A stretch of 64,000 bases of DNA from Streptomyces sp. NBC_00513 (GTDB taxonomy: Bacteria > Actinomycetota > Actinomycetes > Streptomycetales > Streptomycetaceae): NCBI RefSeq assembly GCF_041431415.1, contig NZ_CP107845.1:3782001-3846000 (forward strand). The letters run 5' to 3'. The position numbers and the translations under genes are program-made. Positions 17,738 through 24,646 of this stretch are shown here, piece after piece (within the stretch, counting starts at the first letter, position 1; each line of letters opens with the position of its first letter). The notes below the pieces were generated by a model. The model made no database searches and had not been told where the DNA came from. It saw only the letters and a list, made by a program, of their open reading frames with translations.

Positions 17738-18329
17738 CGAGAAGTCGCCTTCCTTCAAAGGCCCGCCCCAGCGTGACCTCGTCCGCGTACTCCAGATCTC
17801 CCCCGACGGGGAGCCCGCTGGCCAGGCGGGTGACCTTCAGGCCCATGGGCTTGATCATGCGGGCGAGGTAGGTGGCGGTCGCCTCGCCCTCCAGGTTCGG
17901 GTCCGTGGCCAGGATCAGCTCGGTCACCGTGCCGTCCGCCAGGCGCGTCAGCAGCTCACGGATCCGCAGGTCGTCCGGACCGACGCCCTCGATCGGGCTG
18001 ATCGCCCCGCCGAGTACGTGGTACTTGCCCCGGAACTCGCGGGTCCGCTCGACCGCGACGACGTCCTTGGGCTCCTCCACGACACAGATGACCGTCGTGT
18101 CGCGGCGGGGGTCACGGCAGATCCCGCACCGCTCCTCCTGCGCCACGTTCCCGCACACCGCACAGAAGCGGACCTTGTCCTTCACTTCGAGCAGCGCGTG
18201 CGCGAGGCGACGGACGTCGGTGGGTTCCGCCTGCAGGATGTGGAAGGCGATCCGCTGCGCGCTCTTGGGCCCGACGCCGGGCAGCCTGCCCAGTTCGTCG
18301 ATCAGGTCCTGGACCACGCCTTCGTACAA
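17730..18329 (-). CDS. recR: Recombination mediator RecR
   Basis: 199 aa, the standard length. It begins with an N-terminal helix-hairpin-helix ([31 protein letters not shown]), then a four-cysteine zinc finger ([16 protein letters not shown], about 57-72), then a Toprim domain ([17 protein letters not shown], through [14 protein letters not shown]). RecR works with RecF/RecO to load RecA at gaps. It lies downstream of ybaB, the usual bacterial partnership, but dnaX, often the third member, is not here. Confidence 0.96.
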   Translation of the reverse strand: MYEGVVQDLIDELGRLPGVGPKSAQRIAFHILQAEPTDVRRLAHALLEVKDKVRFCAVCGNVAQEERCGICRDPRRDTTVICVVEEPKDVVAVERTREFRGKYHVLGGAISPIEGVGPDDLRIRELLTRLADGTVTELILATDPNLEGEATATYLARMIKPMGLKVTRLASGLPVGGDLEYADEVTLGRAFEGRRLLDV

Positions 18330-18387
18330 CGGACTGCCTTCTTTCGCTGTGGGGTTTCACGGTCCGGCCGCGAGGGCCGGAAAGGGT

Positions 18388-18729
18388 CTAGAACGGCAGG
18401 CCCGGAATGCCGCCGCCGCCCAGACCCGCGGTCAGGGGGCCCAGTTTCTCCTGCTGGAGCGCCTGGGCGTTCTCGTTGGCCGCCTGGACCGCCGCGACCA
18501 CCAGGTCGGCGAGGGTCTCGGTGTCCGAGGGGTCCACGGCCTTCGGGTCGATCACGAGCGCGCGCAGCTCACCGGAACCGTTGACGGTGGCCTTCACCAG
18601 GCCACCGCCCGCCTGTCCCTCGACCTCTGCCTCGGCCAGCGCCTCCTGGGCCGCGGCGAGGTCCTGCTGCATCTTCTGGGCCTGCTGGAGCAGCTGCTGC
18701 ATGTCGGGCTGGCCACCACCGGAAATCAC
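18388..18729 (-). CDS. YbaB/EbfC family nucleoid-associated protein
   Basis: 113 aa. The core [19 protein letters not shown] and [31 protein letters not shown] is the YbaB signature: a long first helix and then a beta sheet; the protein dimerises and binds DNA. The GTG start at 18729 is chosen because the preceding GGAGTGAG gives a ribosome site and homologues begin a few residues before the QQAQKMQ helix. The C-terminus is Gly-rich ([12 protein letters not shown]). It is first in the operon with recR. Confidence 0.9.
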   Translation of the reverse strand: MISGGGQPDMQQLLQQAQKMQQDLAAAQEALAEAEVEGQAGGGLVKATVNGSGELRALVIDPKAVDPSDTETLADLVVAAVQAANENAQALQQEKLGPLTAGLGGGGIPGLPF

Positions 18730-18984
18730 AGGGCACTCACTCCACACCTTGGGAACGCTTGGTCAATCCGAGCCTACGTGCTCCCCGCGCGGCGCGCCCT
18801 ACGCCGTGAGGACCAACTCTTTCGAGTGAGAGACGGGGGGCGCGCGTACCTGATGGAGACCTCCTTGCGAGCGGAAAACCCGGGATTCGTCGTCCATCGC
18901 GTGTCATTCGAAGGTAGGAAGAGCATGCGCACCATTGCGCACACGCGCACCACGACACGTCAGCGCAGGCAGAGGGAGTGCCCG

Positions 18985-19710
18985 GTGAGTCAGCCGGAGA
19001 TGCAGCCCGAGGGGCCACCCCGGGATCCCGCAGAGGACGGCGACCTGACCGGGCGACCGTTCCCTCTCGGGGACTGGGGCGAGCCCGCCGAGCGGCTCGA
19101 CGAGCTCTACCGACGGGTCGAGGCGGATGCGCTGCGCACCGCCGAGTGGTATCTGGCCGACCGGGCGTGGAAGCGGCGGGGTGCCCGTGCCCTGCGGGCC
19201 GGCGCCGCGGCGGGAGCCGTGACGGGTGCCGCCATGCCACTGCTGGAGCTGACGGGCTCGGCGCCGGGCGCGTCCTCGTACGGGTACCTGTGCCTGCTGC
19301 TGGCCGCCGCCTGCCTGGCCTGCGACCGGTTCTTCGGTCTGACCTCGGGGTGGATGCGGGACGTCGCCACGGCCCAGGCCGTGCAGCGGCGACTCCAGGC
19401 GCTGCAGTTCGACTGGGCCTCGGAGAACGTGCGGGAGGTGCTGGGCCCCACGGAGGGCACGGCGAGCGAGGCGGCGGAGCGGTGCCTGACGGTGCTGCGG
19501 CGCTTCTCGGAGGACGTCACGGATCTGGTCCGCTCGGAGACGGCGGACTGGATGGTGGAGTTCCGGGCCGGACCGGCGCCGCTGGTGATGCAGTCCCTGA
19601 CCACGTCCCCGGCCCGTACCGACCCGGGCGTCCCGGCCGCTCGGTTCCCGCTCCCGCCGGGCACCCGCCCGAACATGCCCCGCCAGCGGCCGCCGGAGCA
19701 GCCCCGCTGA
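18985..19710 (+). CDS. SLATT-type two-helix membrane protein
   Basis: 241 aa from GTG 18985, preceded by AGAGGGAG. After a polar N-terminus, the block LDELYRRVEADALRTAEWYLADRAWKR (about 33-60) leads into two hydrophobic segments (about 66-80 and 92-115). A cytoplasmic helical region follows (VQRRLQALQFDWASENVREVLGP) and then a Pro-rich tail. This layout fits the SLATT family, two-TM domains first noted as candidate effectors next to nucleotide-signal enzymes in bacterial conflict systems. Here it stands alone beside ybaB-recR, so its role is unclear. A longer form starting at ATG 18925 is possible. Confidence 0.72.
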   Translation: MSQPEMQPEGPPRDPAEDGDLTGRPFPLGDWGEPAERLDELYRRVEADALRTAEWYLADRAWKRRGARALRAGAAAGAVTGAAMPLLELTGSAPGASSYGYLCLLLAAACLACDRFFGLTSGWMRDVATAQAVQRRLQALQFDWASENVREVLGPTEGTASEAAERCLTVLRRFSEDVTDLVRSETADWMVEFRAGPAPLVMQSLTTSPARTDPGVPAARFPLPPGTRPNMPRQRPPEQPR

Positions 19711-19734
19711 GAACGGGGGCCCGCCCCGGCGGAC

Positions 19735-19787
19735 GGGTCGAGTCGGGTCGGGTCGGGTCGGGTCGGGTCGGGTCGGGTCGGGTCGGG
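19735..19787. repeat. (GGGTC)n microsatellite with G-quadruplex potential
   Basis: Eight perfect tandem GGGTC units occupy 19745-19784, preceded by one altered unit (GAGTC) and one further perfect unit, and followed by GGG. On the plus strand this gives many GGG runs two bases apart, a canonical G-quadruplex pattern. It lies between the converging ends of the SLATT-type gene and the next minus-strand gene. Confidence 0.9.
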
Positions 19788-19844
19788 ACAACCACAGGTC
19801 ACTGGCCGCCCGGTCGCGCCGGTCGCCGGTCACGGGTCACTGAC

Positions 19845-19872
19845 CGCCGGTCGCCGGTCGCCGGTCGCCGGT
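19845..19872. repeat. Four tandem CGCCGGT units
   Basis: Four perfect 7-bp copies of CGCCGGT lie immediately beside the stop of the minus-strand gene, with related GGTCGC and GGTCAC fragments in the 40 bases before. Together with the nearby GGGTC tract, the intergenic space is almost all short repeats. Confidence 0.85.
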
Positions 19873-20576
19873 CAGCTGAAGATGATCATCGAGCCCTGGC
19901 CCAGGCTGCGCGTCGCCGCCGCGTGCAACCCCAGCCACACGTGTCGCTCCCGCGCGAACGGACTGTCGTCGTACGGGATCGGCCCGGCGGGCTCCTCCAG
20001 GGACGTCGGCCGCCCCGGCGGAGCGGGCGCCGCCGGCGGGTTCCCCGGGTCTATCCCGATCGCGGGAGCGACCAGGGCCAGCTCCCGCAGCAGCCCCTGG
20101 GCGGATCCCAGCGGGCCGCCCCCGGCCAGCAGCTCCTCGTTGGCCAGCGGAGCCGCGAAGTCCACCGGCACGTACGCACCCGCGTGGTCGTAGTGCCACA
20201 CCAGGTGCGACTGCTGCGCCGTCGACTCGAACATCTCCAGGAGTTGCTCGTAGTCCCCGCCCAGCTCGTCCACCGGGGTCACCGGCAGTCCGCAGATCTG
20301 GAGCAGGTACGCCCTCCGCAGGAAGTGCAGGGCGTCGTAGTCGAAACCGGCCACCGGCGCGACGTCGCCGGAGAGCCCCGGCATGTACGCGAACACGGGC
20401 ACGGACGGAAGTCCCGCCGCGCCCAACGCCTTGTCGTACGAGGCGATCTCTTCCGCGAAGGGGTTGTCGGGGCTGTGGCACAGCACGTCGACAAGGGGAA
20501 CCAGCCACAGGTCACAGGCCACTCGGGCTCCGATCAGTCGTTGCCGCCGATTCCGCCAGCGTAGTGCGCCGGACAC
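19872..20576 (-). CDS. Conserved hypothetical protein, 234 aa
   Basis: Soluble and acidic. Recognisable blocks are LIGARVACDLWLVPLVDVLCHSPDNPFAEEI near the N-terminus and HFLRRAYLLQICGLPVTPVDELGGDYEQLLEMFE in the centre; I do not know the family name. GTG 20576 (VSGALRWRNRRQ) is chosen because the compact conserved sequence starts there; upstream residues are low-complexity Pro/Arg/Gly. The ribosome site is weak. No catalytic motif is seen. Confidence 0.68.
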   Translation of the reverse strand: MSGALRWRNRRQRLIGARVACDLWLVPLVDVLCHSPDNPFAEEIASYDKALGAAGLPSVPVFAYMPGLSGDVAPVAGFDYDALHFLRRAYLLQICGLPVTPVDELGGDYEQLLEMFESTAQQSHLVWHYDHAGAYVPVDFAAPLANEELLAGGGPLGSAQGLLRELALVAPAIGIDPGNPPAAPAPPGRPTSLEEPAGPIPYDDSPFARERHVWLGLHAAATRSLGQGSMIIFS

Positions 20577-20680
20577 GCTCAGCGAAGGGGTCCGCAGAAC
20601 CTGCGGCCTCCGCCGACCCTCGACCGGGCCCGGGCGCCGGGCCCGGCGCGCCCGGCGCGGCCACGGTCCGGCGGGGGCGG

Positions 20681-21346
20681 CTACAGTCCGGCCGCCCAGT
20701 CCAGGCCGTGTTGGTTGTACGCGTGCACGAGTCGGCGCACCTCCGTCGCGTCCGCCCGCGTGACCGCCTCCACCAGTTCGCGGTGGCCGTCCCACAGGGC
20801 GCTGCGCATGTCCGGCGCGCCTTGGAGGTGGGGGACGGAGAAGACCCAGCACTGCACGCGTATCCGGTGCAGGAACTCGGATATGTAGGTGTTGCCGACC
20901 AGCCCGCTCAACTCCCGCCAGAAGCGCAGGTCGTAGCCGATCAGCACTTCGAGCGAACCGCTCTGCGCGGCCCGTCGCGCCTCTTCGCCCCGGCGTCGCA
21001 CGGAGACGAGCATCTCGCCCGCCCCGGGTCCGGTGCCGCGTTCGACGAGCCGGCGGAATATCCCGTCCACGATCAGCATCCGGGCCTCGATCATGCCCCG
21101 GAAGTCGTCGACGGAGTAGGTCCGGACCCGGAACCCCCGGTGTTGCACGGACTCCAACAGCCCCTGCGCCGAGAGGTCGACGAGCGCCTCGCGCACCGGG
21201 GTCGCGGAGACCTCGTACTGCTCGGCGATCTGCTTGACCGTGAACTCGGTCCCCGGGGGCAGGCGGCCCGCCAGCACCTCGTCACGCAGCGCGTCCGCGA
21301 TCTGCCGGCGAAGTGTGTTGCGGGTGACAGCTCCGCTGCCTGGCAT
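20681..21346 (-). CDS. GntR family regulator, FadR/FCD subfamily
   Basis: 221 aa. The N-terminal winged helix is clear (TLRRQIADALRDEVLAGRLPPGTEFTVKQIAEQYEVSATPVREALVDLSAQGLL, residues 9-62). The C-terminal all-helical FCD domain has the metal/ligand-type residues Glu/Asp/His (IEARMLIVDG and WDGHRELVEAV). ATG 21346 has GGAGGAG at good spacing. It lies downstream of the class III aminotransferase on the same strand and probably controls it or itself; the gap between them holds two dyads. Confidence 0.9.
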   Translation of the reverse strand: MPGSGAVTRNTLRRQIADALRDEVLAGRLPPGTEFTVKQIAEQYEVSATPVREALVDLSAQGLLESVQHRGFRVRTYSVDDFRGMIEARMLIVDGIFRRLVERGTGPGAGEMLVSVRRRGEEARRAAQSGSLEVLIGYDLRFWRELSGLVGNTYISEFLHRIRVQCWVFSVPHLQGAPDMRSALWDGHRELVEAVTRADATEVRRLVHAYNQHGLDWAAGL

Positions 21347-21401
21347 AGGGGTCCGTCTCCTCCGTAGAACTTCGGACACCTTAGGCCAGGCAGCGCGGCC
21401 G

Positions 21402-21448
21402 AAACCGAACGGTTTGTGGCCGGTATACGGATATGACGCCCGATATCC
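21402..21448. promoter_or_regulatory. Two dyads in the GntR promoter region
   Basis: AAACCG-AA-CGGTTT lies at 21402-21415, and GGATAT-N8-ATATCC at 21429-21448, with a GTATAC core at 21423-21428 between them. Both lie about 60-100 bases upstream of the GntR start. GTATAC-centred sites are common for FCD-type GntR proteins, so autoregulation is plausible. Confidence 0.45.
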
Positions 21449-21469
21449 GGACGACCTCCGTCCGCATCC

Positions 21470-22822
21470 CTACGCGTCGACCGTGTGCCGGTCGGCCACC
21501 TCCAGCGCCGCGTCCAGCAGGGCCAGACCCTCCTTGGCCTCGGTTTCCGTGATCGTGCACGGAGGCACGACATGTGTCCGGTTCATGTTGACAAAAGGCC
21601 ACAGACCGGACGCCTTGCAGGCGGCCGCGAACTCGGCCATCGGCGCGTTGTCCGCACCGGCCGCGTTGTACGGAACCAGCGGCTCCCGCGTCGACTTGTC
21701 CCGTACGAGCTCCAGCGCCCAGAACGCGCCCAGCCCCCGGACCTCCCCGACCGAGGGGTGCCGCTCGGCCATCTCGGCGAGCGCCGGTCCGATCACCCGC
21801 TCCCCGATCCGGGCGGCGTTCCCGACGACGTCCTCCTCCTCCATCGCGTTGATCGTCGCGACGGCGGCGGCGCAGGCCAGGGGGTGGCCGGAGTACGTCA
21901 GGCCGCCCGGGTAGGGGCGCGTGGCGAAAGTCTCGGCGATGGCGGCCGAGATGGCCACGCCACCGAGCGGCACGTAGCCGCTGTTCACGCCCTTGGCGAA
22001 GGTGATCAGGTCGGGGGTGACGTCCCAGTGGTCGGCGGCGAACCACTTGCCGGTCCTGCCGAAGCCCGACATGACCTCGTCGAGGATGAAGACGATGCCG
22101 TTGCGGTCGCAGAGCTCGCGGACGCCGGCCAGGTACCCCGGCGGCGGGGTCATGATCCCGGCGGTGCCGGGGACGCTCTCCAGGATGATCGCGGCGATGG
22201 TCGCCGGGCCCTCGAAGGCGATGGTGTCGGCGAGGTGGGTCAGGGCGCGGGCGCACTCCTCGGCCTCGGTGGTGGCGTGGAAGGGCGAGCGGTAGAGGAA
22301 CGGACCCCAGAAGTGCACGACGCCGGCCGCGGCGGTGTCCGAGGGCCAGCGGCGCGGGTCGCCGGTGAGGTTGATCGCGGCGGCCGTGGCCCCGTGGTAG
22401 GAGCGGTAGGTGGACAGCACCTTCTGACGGCCGGTGTGCAGCCGGGCCATGCGTACGGCGTTCTCCACGGCCTCGGCGCCGCCGTTGGTGAAGAAGATCT
22501 TGTCGAGGTCGCCGGGGGTCCGCTCGGCGATGAGGCGTGCGGCCTCGGAGCGGACGTCGACGGCGAAGCCGGGCGCGAGGGTGCAGAGCCGGGCGGCCTG
22601 CTCCTGGATCGCGGCGACGACCTTGGGGTGCTGGTGGCCGATGTTGGTGTTCACCAGTTGGGAGGAGAAGTCGAGGAAGCGGTTGCCGTCGTAGTCCCAG
22701 AAGTACGACCCCTCGGCCCCGGCAATGGCGAGCGGGTCGATCAGGGCCTGGGCGGACCAGGAGTGGAAGACGTGGGCGCGGTCGGCGGCCTTGACGGAGG
22801 CGCCGGTGACATGAGGGGTCAT
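21470..22822 (-). CDS. Class III PLP aminotransferase
   Basis: 450 aa. Features of the fold-type I class III family: TNGGAEAVENAVRMAR (112-127) for cofactor phosphate, ILDEVMSGFGRTGKWF with Asp248, and Lys277 in ITFAKGVNSGYVPLG forming the Schiff base. Members transfer the omega-amino group of beta-alanine, taurine, GABA or similar compounds to pyruvate or 2-oxoglutarate. The start sequence (AADRAHVFHSWSAQ) resembles the taurine/beta-alanine group more than ornithine aminotransferases, but the substrate cannot be fixed. The neighbouring GntR gene suggests catabolic regulation. Confidence 0.88.
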   Translation of the reverse strand: MTPHVTGASVKAADRAHVFHSWSAQALIDPLAIAGAEGSYFWDYDGNRFLDFSSQLVNTNIGHQHPKVVAAIQEQAARLCTLAPGFAVDVRSEAARLIAERTPGDLDKIFFTNGGAEAVENAVRMARLHTGRQKVLSTYRSYHGATAAAINLTGDPRRWPSDTAAAGVVHFWGPFLYRSPFHATTEAEECARALTHLADTIAFEGPATIAAIILESVPGTAGIMTPPPGYLAGVRELCDRNGIVFILDEVMSGFGRTGKWFAADHWDVTPDLITFAKGVNSGYVPLGGVAISAAIAETFATRPYPGGLTYSGHPLACAAAVATINAMEEEDVVGNAARIGERVIGPALAEMAERHPSVGEVRGLGAFWALELVRDKSTREPLVPYNAAGADNAPMAEFAAACKASGLWPFVNMNRTHVVPPCTITETEAKEGLALLDAALEVADRHTVDA

Positions 22823-22922
22823 GCGTTCACGCTAGAAGTGCGCAGGTGGGGAGGGATATCGGCGGACTGTATGGGGGTGGGGGTCGCCCCTCGGCAGTCT
22901 GTCTGCACCGGACCGGGACCCA

Positions 22923-22951
22923 TTGACAGCATGCTGTCGTCATGACAGGAT
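22923..22951 (+). promoter_or_regulatory. Promoter TTGACA-17-CAGGAT for the DJ-1/PfpI operon
   Basis: TTGACA at 22923-22928 and CAGGAT at 22946-22951 are spaced 17 bases apart, a good vegetative (HrdB-type) promoter pointing to the DJ-1/PfpI gene, with a leader of roughly 165 bases. Both elements are inside the two dyads, so a repressor bound there would block RNA polymerase. Confidence 0.55.
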
Positions 22952-22957
22952 TCTGTC
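22925..22957. promoter_or_regulatory. Twin operator GACAG-N4-CTGTC
   Basis: GACAGCATGCTGTC (22925-22938, a perfect 14-bp palindrome) and GACAGGATTCTGTC (22944-22957, perfect 5-bp arms) are spaced 19 bases centre to centre, nearly two helical turns. They overlap the -35 and -10 elements. The likely ligand is the MarR protein encoded second in the operon. Confidence 0.62.
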
Positions 22958-22984
22958 GTGGCGAGGGGGTGACGGTCGAAGAGC

Positions 22985-23066
22985 GACCACCCGCCCTCGG
23001 GTGACGGACCGCCCGCCCTCGGGTAACGGACCATCCGCCCTCGGGTGACGGACCACCCGCCCTCGC
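22985..23066. repeat. Four 22-bp direct repeats in the leader
   Basis: About four tandem copies of CGGACCACCCGCCCTCGGGT plus two bases differ at one to three positions. Each has ACCCG-CCCT-CGGGT-like arms and could form a small hairpin in RNA. They lie in the transcribed leader between promoter and DJ-1/PfpI start. Confidence 0.8.
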
Positions 23067-23125
23067 ACCGCAGGACATCGAGCACCTCGTACAGGCACGC
23101 ACACCCACACACGGAGGCGAGCACC

Positions 23126-23755
23126 ATGAGCGAGACCCCGCGCAAGCCCGTCCACCTCGCGGTCTACGACACGTACGCGGACTGGGAGACCGGCCACACC
23201 ACCGCGCACCTCACCCAGCGCGGCCACGAGGTCCGCACGGTCGGCGCCACAGCCGACACTCCGGTCACCACCATGGGCGGCCTCCGCGTCCTGCCCGATC
23301 AGGCCCTCGCCGACCTGCGCCCCGAGGACTCCTCCCTGCTCATCCTCACGGGGGCGGCGCTCTGGGACACCGGGGACGAGCTGGCGCCGTTCGCGGCGAA
23401 GGCCCGCGAGTTCCTGGCGGCCGGGGTCCCGGTCGCGGCGATCTGCGGAGCCACTGCGGGCCTCGCCCGGGTCGGCCTGCTGGACGGCCGCCCGCACACC
23501 AGCGGAGCCGCCGAGTACCTGGGGGCGCAGCCCGGGTACGGGGGCGGCGCGAACTACGTCGAGGCCGACGCGGTCACGGACGGCGACCTGATCACGGCGG
23601 GCCCGACCGAGCCGGTGGCATTCGCCCGCGAGGTGTTCGCCCGGCTGGACGTGTACAAGCCCGATGTACTGGACGCCTGGTACCGGCTCTTCCACGACTC
23701 GGACGCGAGCGCGTTCCCGGTTCTGATGGCGGCGGCGGAAGCCGGCGATGCCTGA
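23126..23755 (+). CDS. DJ-1/PfpI family protein
   Basis: 209 aa. The family nucleophile is Cys107 in AAICGATAG, on the nucleophile elbow of a class I glutamine-amidotransferase-like fold; an acidic partner probably lies in VYDTYADWE (13-21). Members act as proteases, chaperones, glyoxalases or deglycases in stress response. ATG 23126 has GGAGGCGAG upstream. The end overlaps the MarR gene by 8 bases, so the two form an operon behind a promoter with twin dyads, which suggests induction by an electrophile or other small ligand. Confidence 0.88.
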   Translation: MSETPRKPVHLAVYDTYADWETGHTTAHLTQRGHEVRTVGATADTPVTTMGGLRVLPDQALADLRPEDSSLLILTGAALWDTGDELAPFAAKAREFLAAGVPVAAICGATAGLARVGLLDGRPHTSGAAEYLGAQPGYGGGANYVEADAVTDGDLITAGPTEPVAFAREVFARLDVYKPDVLDAWYRLFHDSDASAFPVLMAAAEAGDA

Positions 23756-24476
23756 GTCGGCGCGCGGGCGGGAGTCGGTGCCCGGGCAGGAGTCGGTGCC
23801 CGGGCAGGAGGAGGCGGCAGTGGACGGGGCCGGGGCGGCGGCCGAGGGGCTTTCCGGGCGCGCCCGGCAGGACCTGCTGAGCCGTACGGCGCTCGGGGTG
23901 TTCCGGCTGAACGGCCAGTTCCTCGCCGTCTCGGAGGAACTGGCCCGCCCGGCCGGCTTGACCGCGGCCCGCTGGCAGGTCCTGGGCGCGGTGCTCCGGG
24001 AGCCACTGCCCGTCGCGGGCATCGCCCGGACCATGGGCATCACCCGCCAGAGCGTCCAGCGCGTCGCGGACCTGTTGGCGGCGGGCGGCCTCGCGGAATA
24101 CGTCCCCAACCCGGCCCACCGGCGGGCGAAGTTGCTGCGTCCGACGGAGGCCGGTCGGGCCGCCATCGCGCGCATCGCCCCGGGCCACGCCACCCTGGCC
24201 GCCCGACTCGCCGCCGAACTGGGCGAGTCCGCCTTCGCGGAGACGGCCCGCGTCCTCGAACGCCTGGCGGCGGCCCTGGACACCCTCGGCGATCCCGCGG
24301 ACGGGGAGGCCGGGTTCGAGGAATCCGGGACCGGGGACGCCGGGATCGGGGAATCCGAGGACGGGGATGTCTCGGTCCGGGATGTCTCTGTTGGGGATGT
24401 CACGCCGGGGGGCGCCGCGCCGGGGGATGCCGCGCCGAGAGGTGCCGCGCCGGGGGGCGCCGCCGGCCCGTCCTGA
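23748..24476 (+). CDS. MarR family transcriptional regulator
   Basis: 242 aa, longer than typical MarR (about 150). The core winged helix spans about residues 45-150 (LTAARWQVLGAVLREPLPVAGIARTMGITRQSVQRVADLLAAGGLAEYVPNPAHRRAKLLRPTEAG). The N-terminus has an 18-bp DNA duplication giving SVPGQESVPGQE. The C-terminal 50 residues are low-complexity (GDVSVRDVSVGDV, then GGAAPGDAAPRGAAPGG) and unlikely to be folded. It is coupled to the DJ-1/PfpI gene and is the best candidate to bind the two GACAG-N4-CTGTC dyads. Confidence 0.85.
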   Translation: MPESARGRESVPGQESVPGQEEAAVDGAGAAAEGLSGRARQDLLSRTALGVFRLNGQFLAVSEELARPAGLTAARWQVLGAVLREPLPVAGIARTMGITRQSVQRVADLLAAGGLAEYVPNPAHRRAKLLRPTEAGRAAIARIAPGHATLAARLAAELGESAFAETARVLERLAAALDTLGDPADGEAGFEESGTGDAGIGESEDGDVSVRDVSVGDVTPGGAAPGDAAPRGAAPGGAAGPS

Positions 24477-24488
24477 CCGTGCCCGGCG

Positions 24489-24513
24489 GTGGGGCCGCGC
24501 CCCGCGGCCCCAC
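24489..24513 (+). terminator. Perfect hairpin behind the MarR gene
   Basis: GTGGGGCCGCG and CGCGGCCCCAC are perfect 11-bp arms with a CCC loop, 12 bases after the MarR stop. Weak A/C-rich sequence follows, so this is a T-less terminator of the type common in high-GC genomes. Confidence 0.65.
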
Positions 24514-24646
24514 AAACGGAATCCCGGGACCGGGAACCGCGGAACGCCGCAACCACGGCCCGCCCGGACACCGTCCCTCCCCACGCGGAGCACACCGCGC
24601 CACGCTCGGCCCGTCCGGCCACCCCCCGTGGGAGGGACCACCCGGC

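Larger units (their letters stand above)
22823..23125 (+). other. Leader and control region of the DJ-1/PfpI-MarR operon
   Basis: These 303 bases between divergent genes contain a likely plus-strand promoter with two overlapping dyads and four 22-bp repeats (listed separately), and then the ribosome site GGAGGCGAGC for the DJ-1/PfpI gene. I see no gene here. Confidence 0.6.

Noticed and set aside
22985..23066. Possible CRISPR array
   Set aside because: The 22-bp repeats are back to back, without spacers, and no cas genes are near.
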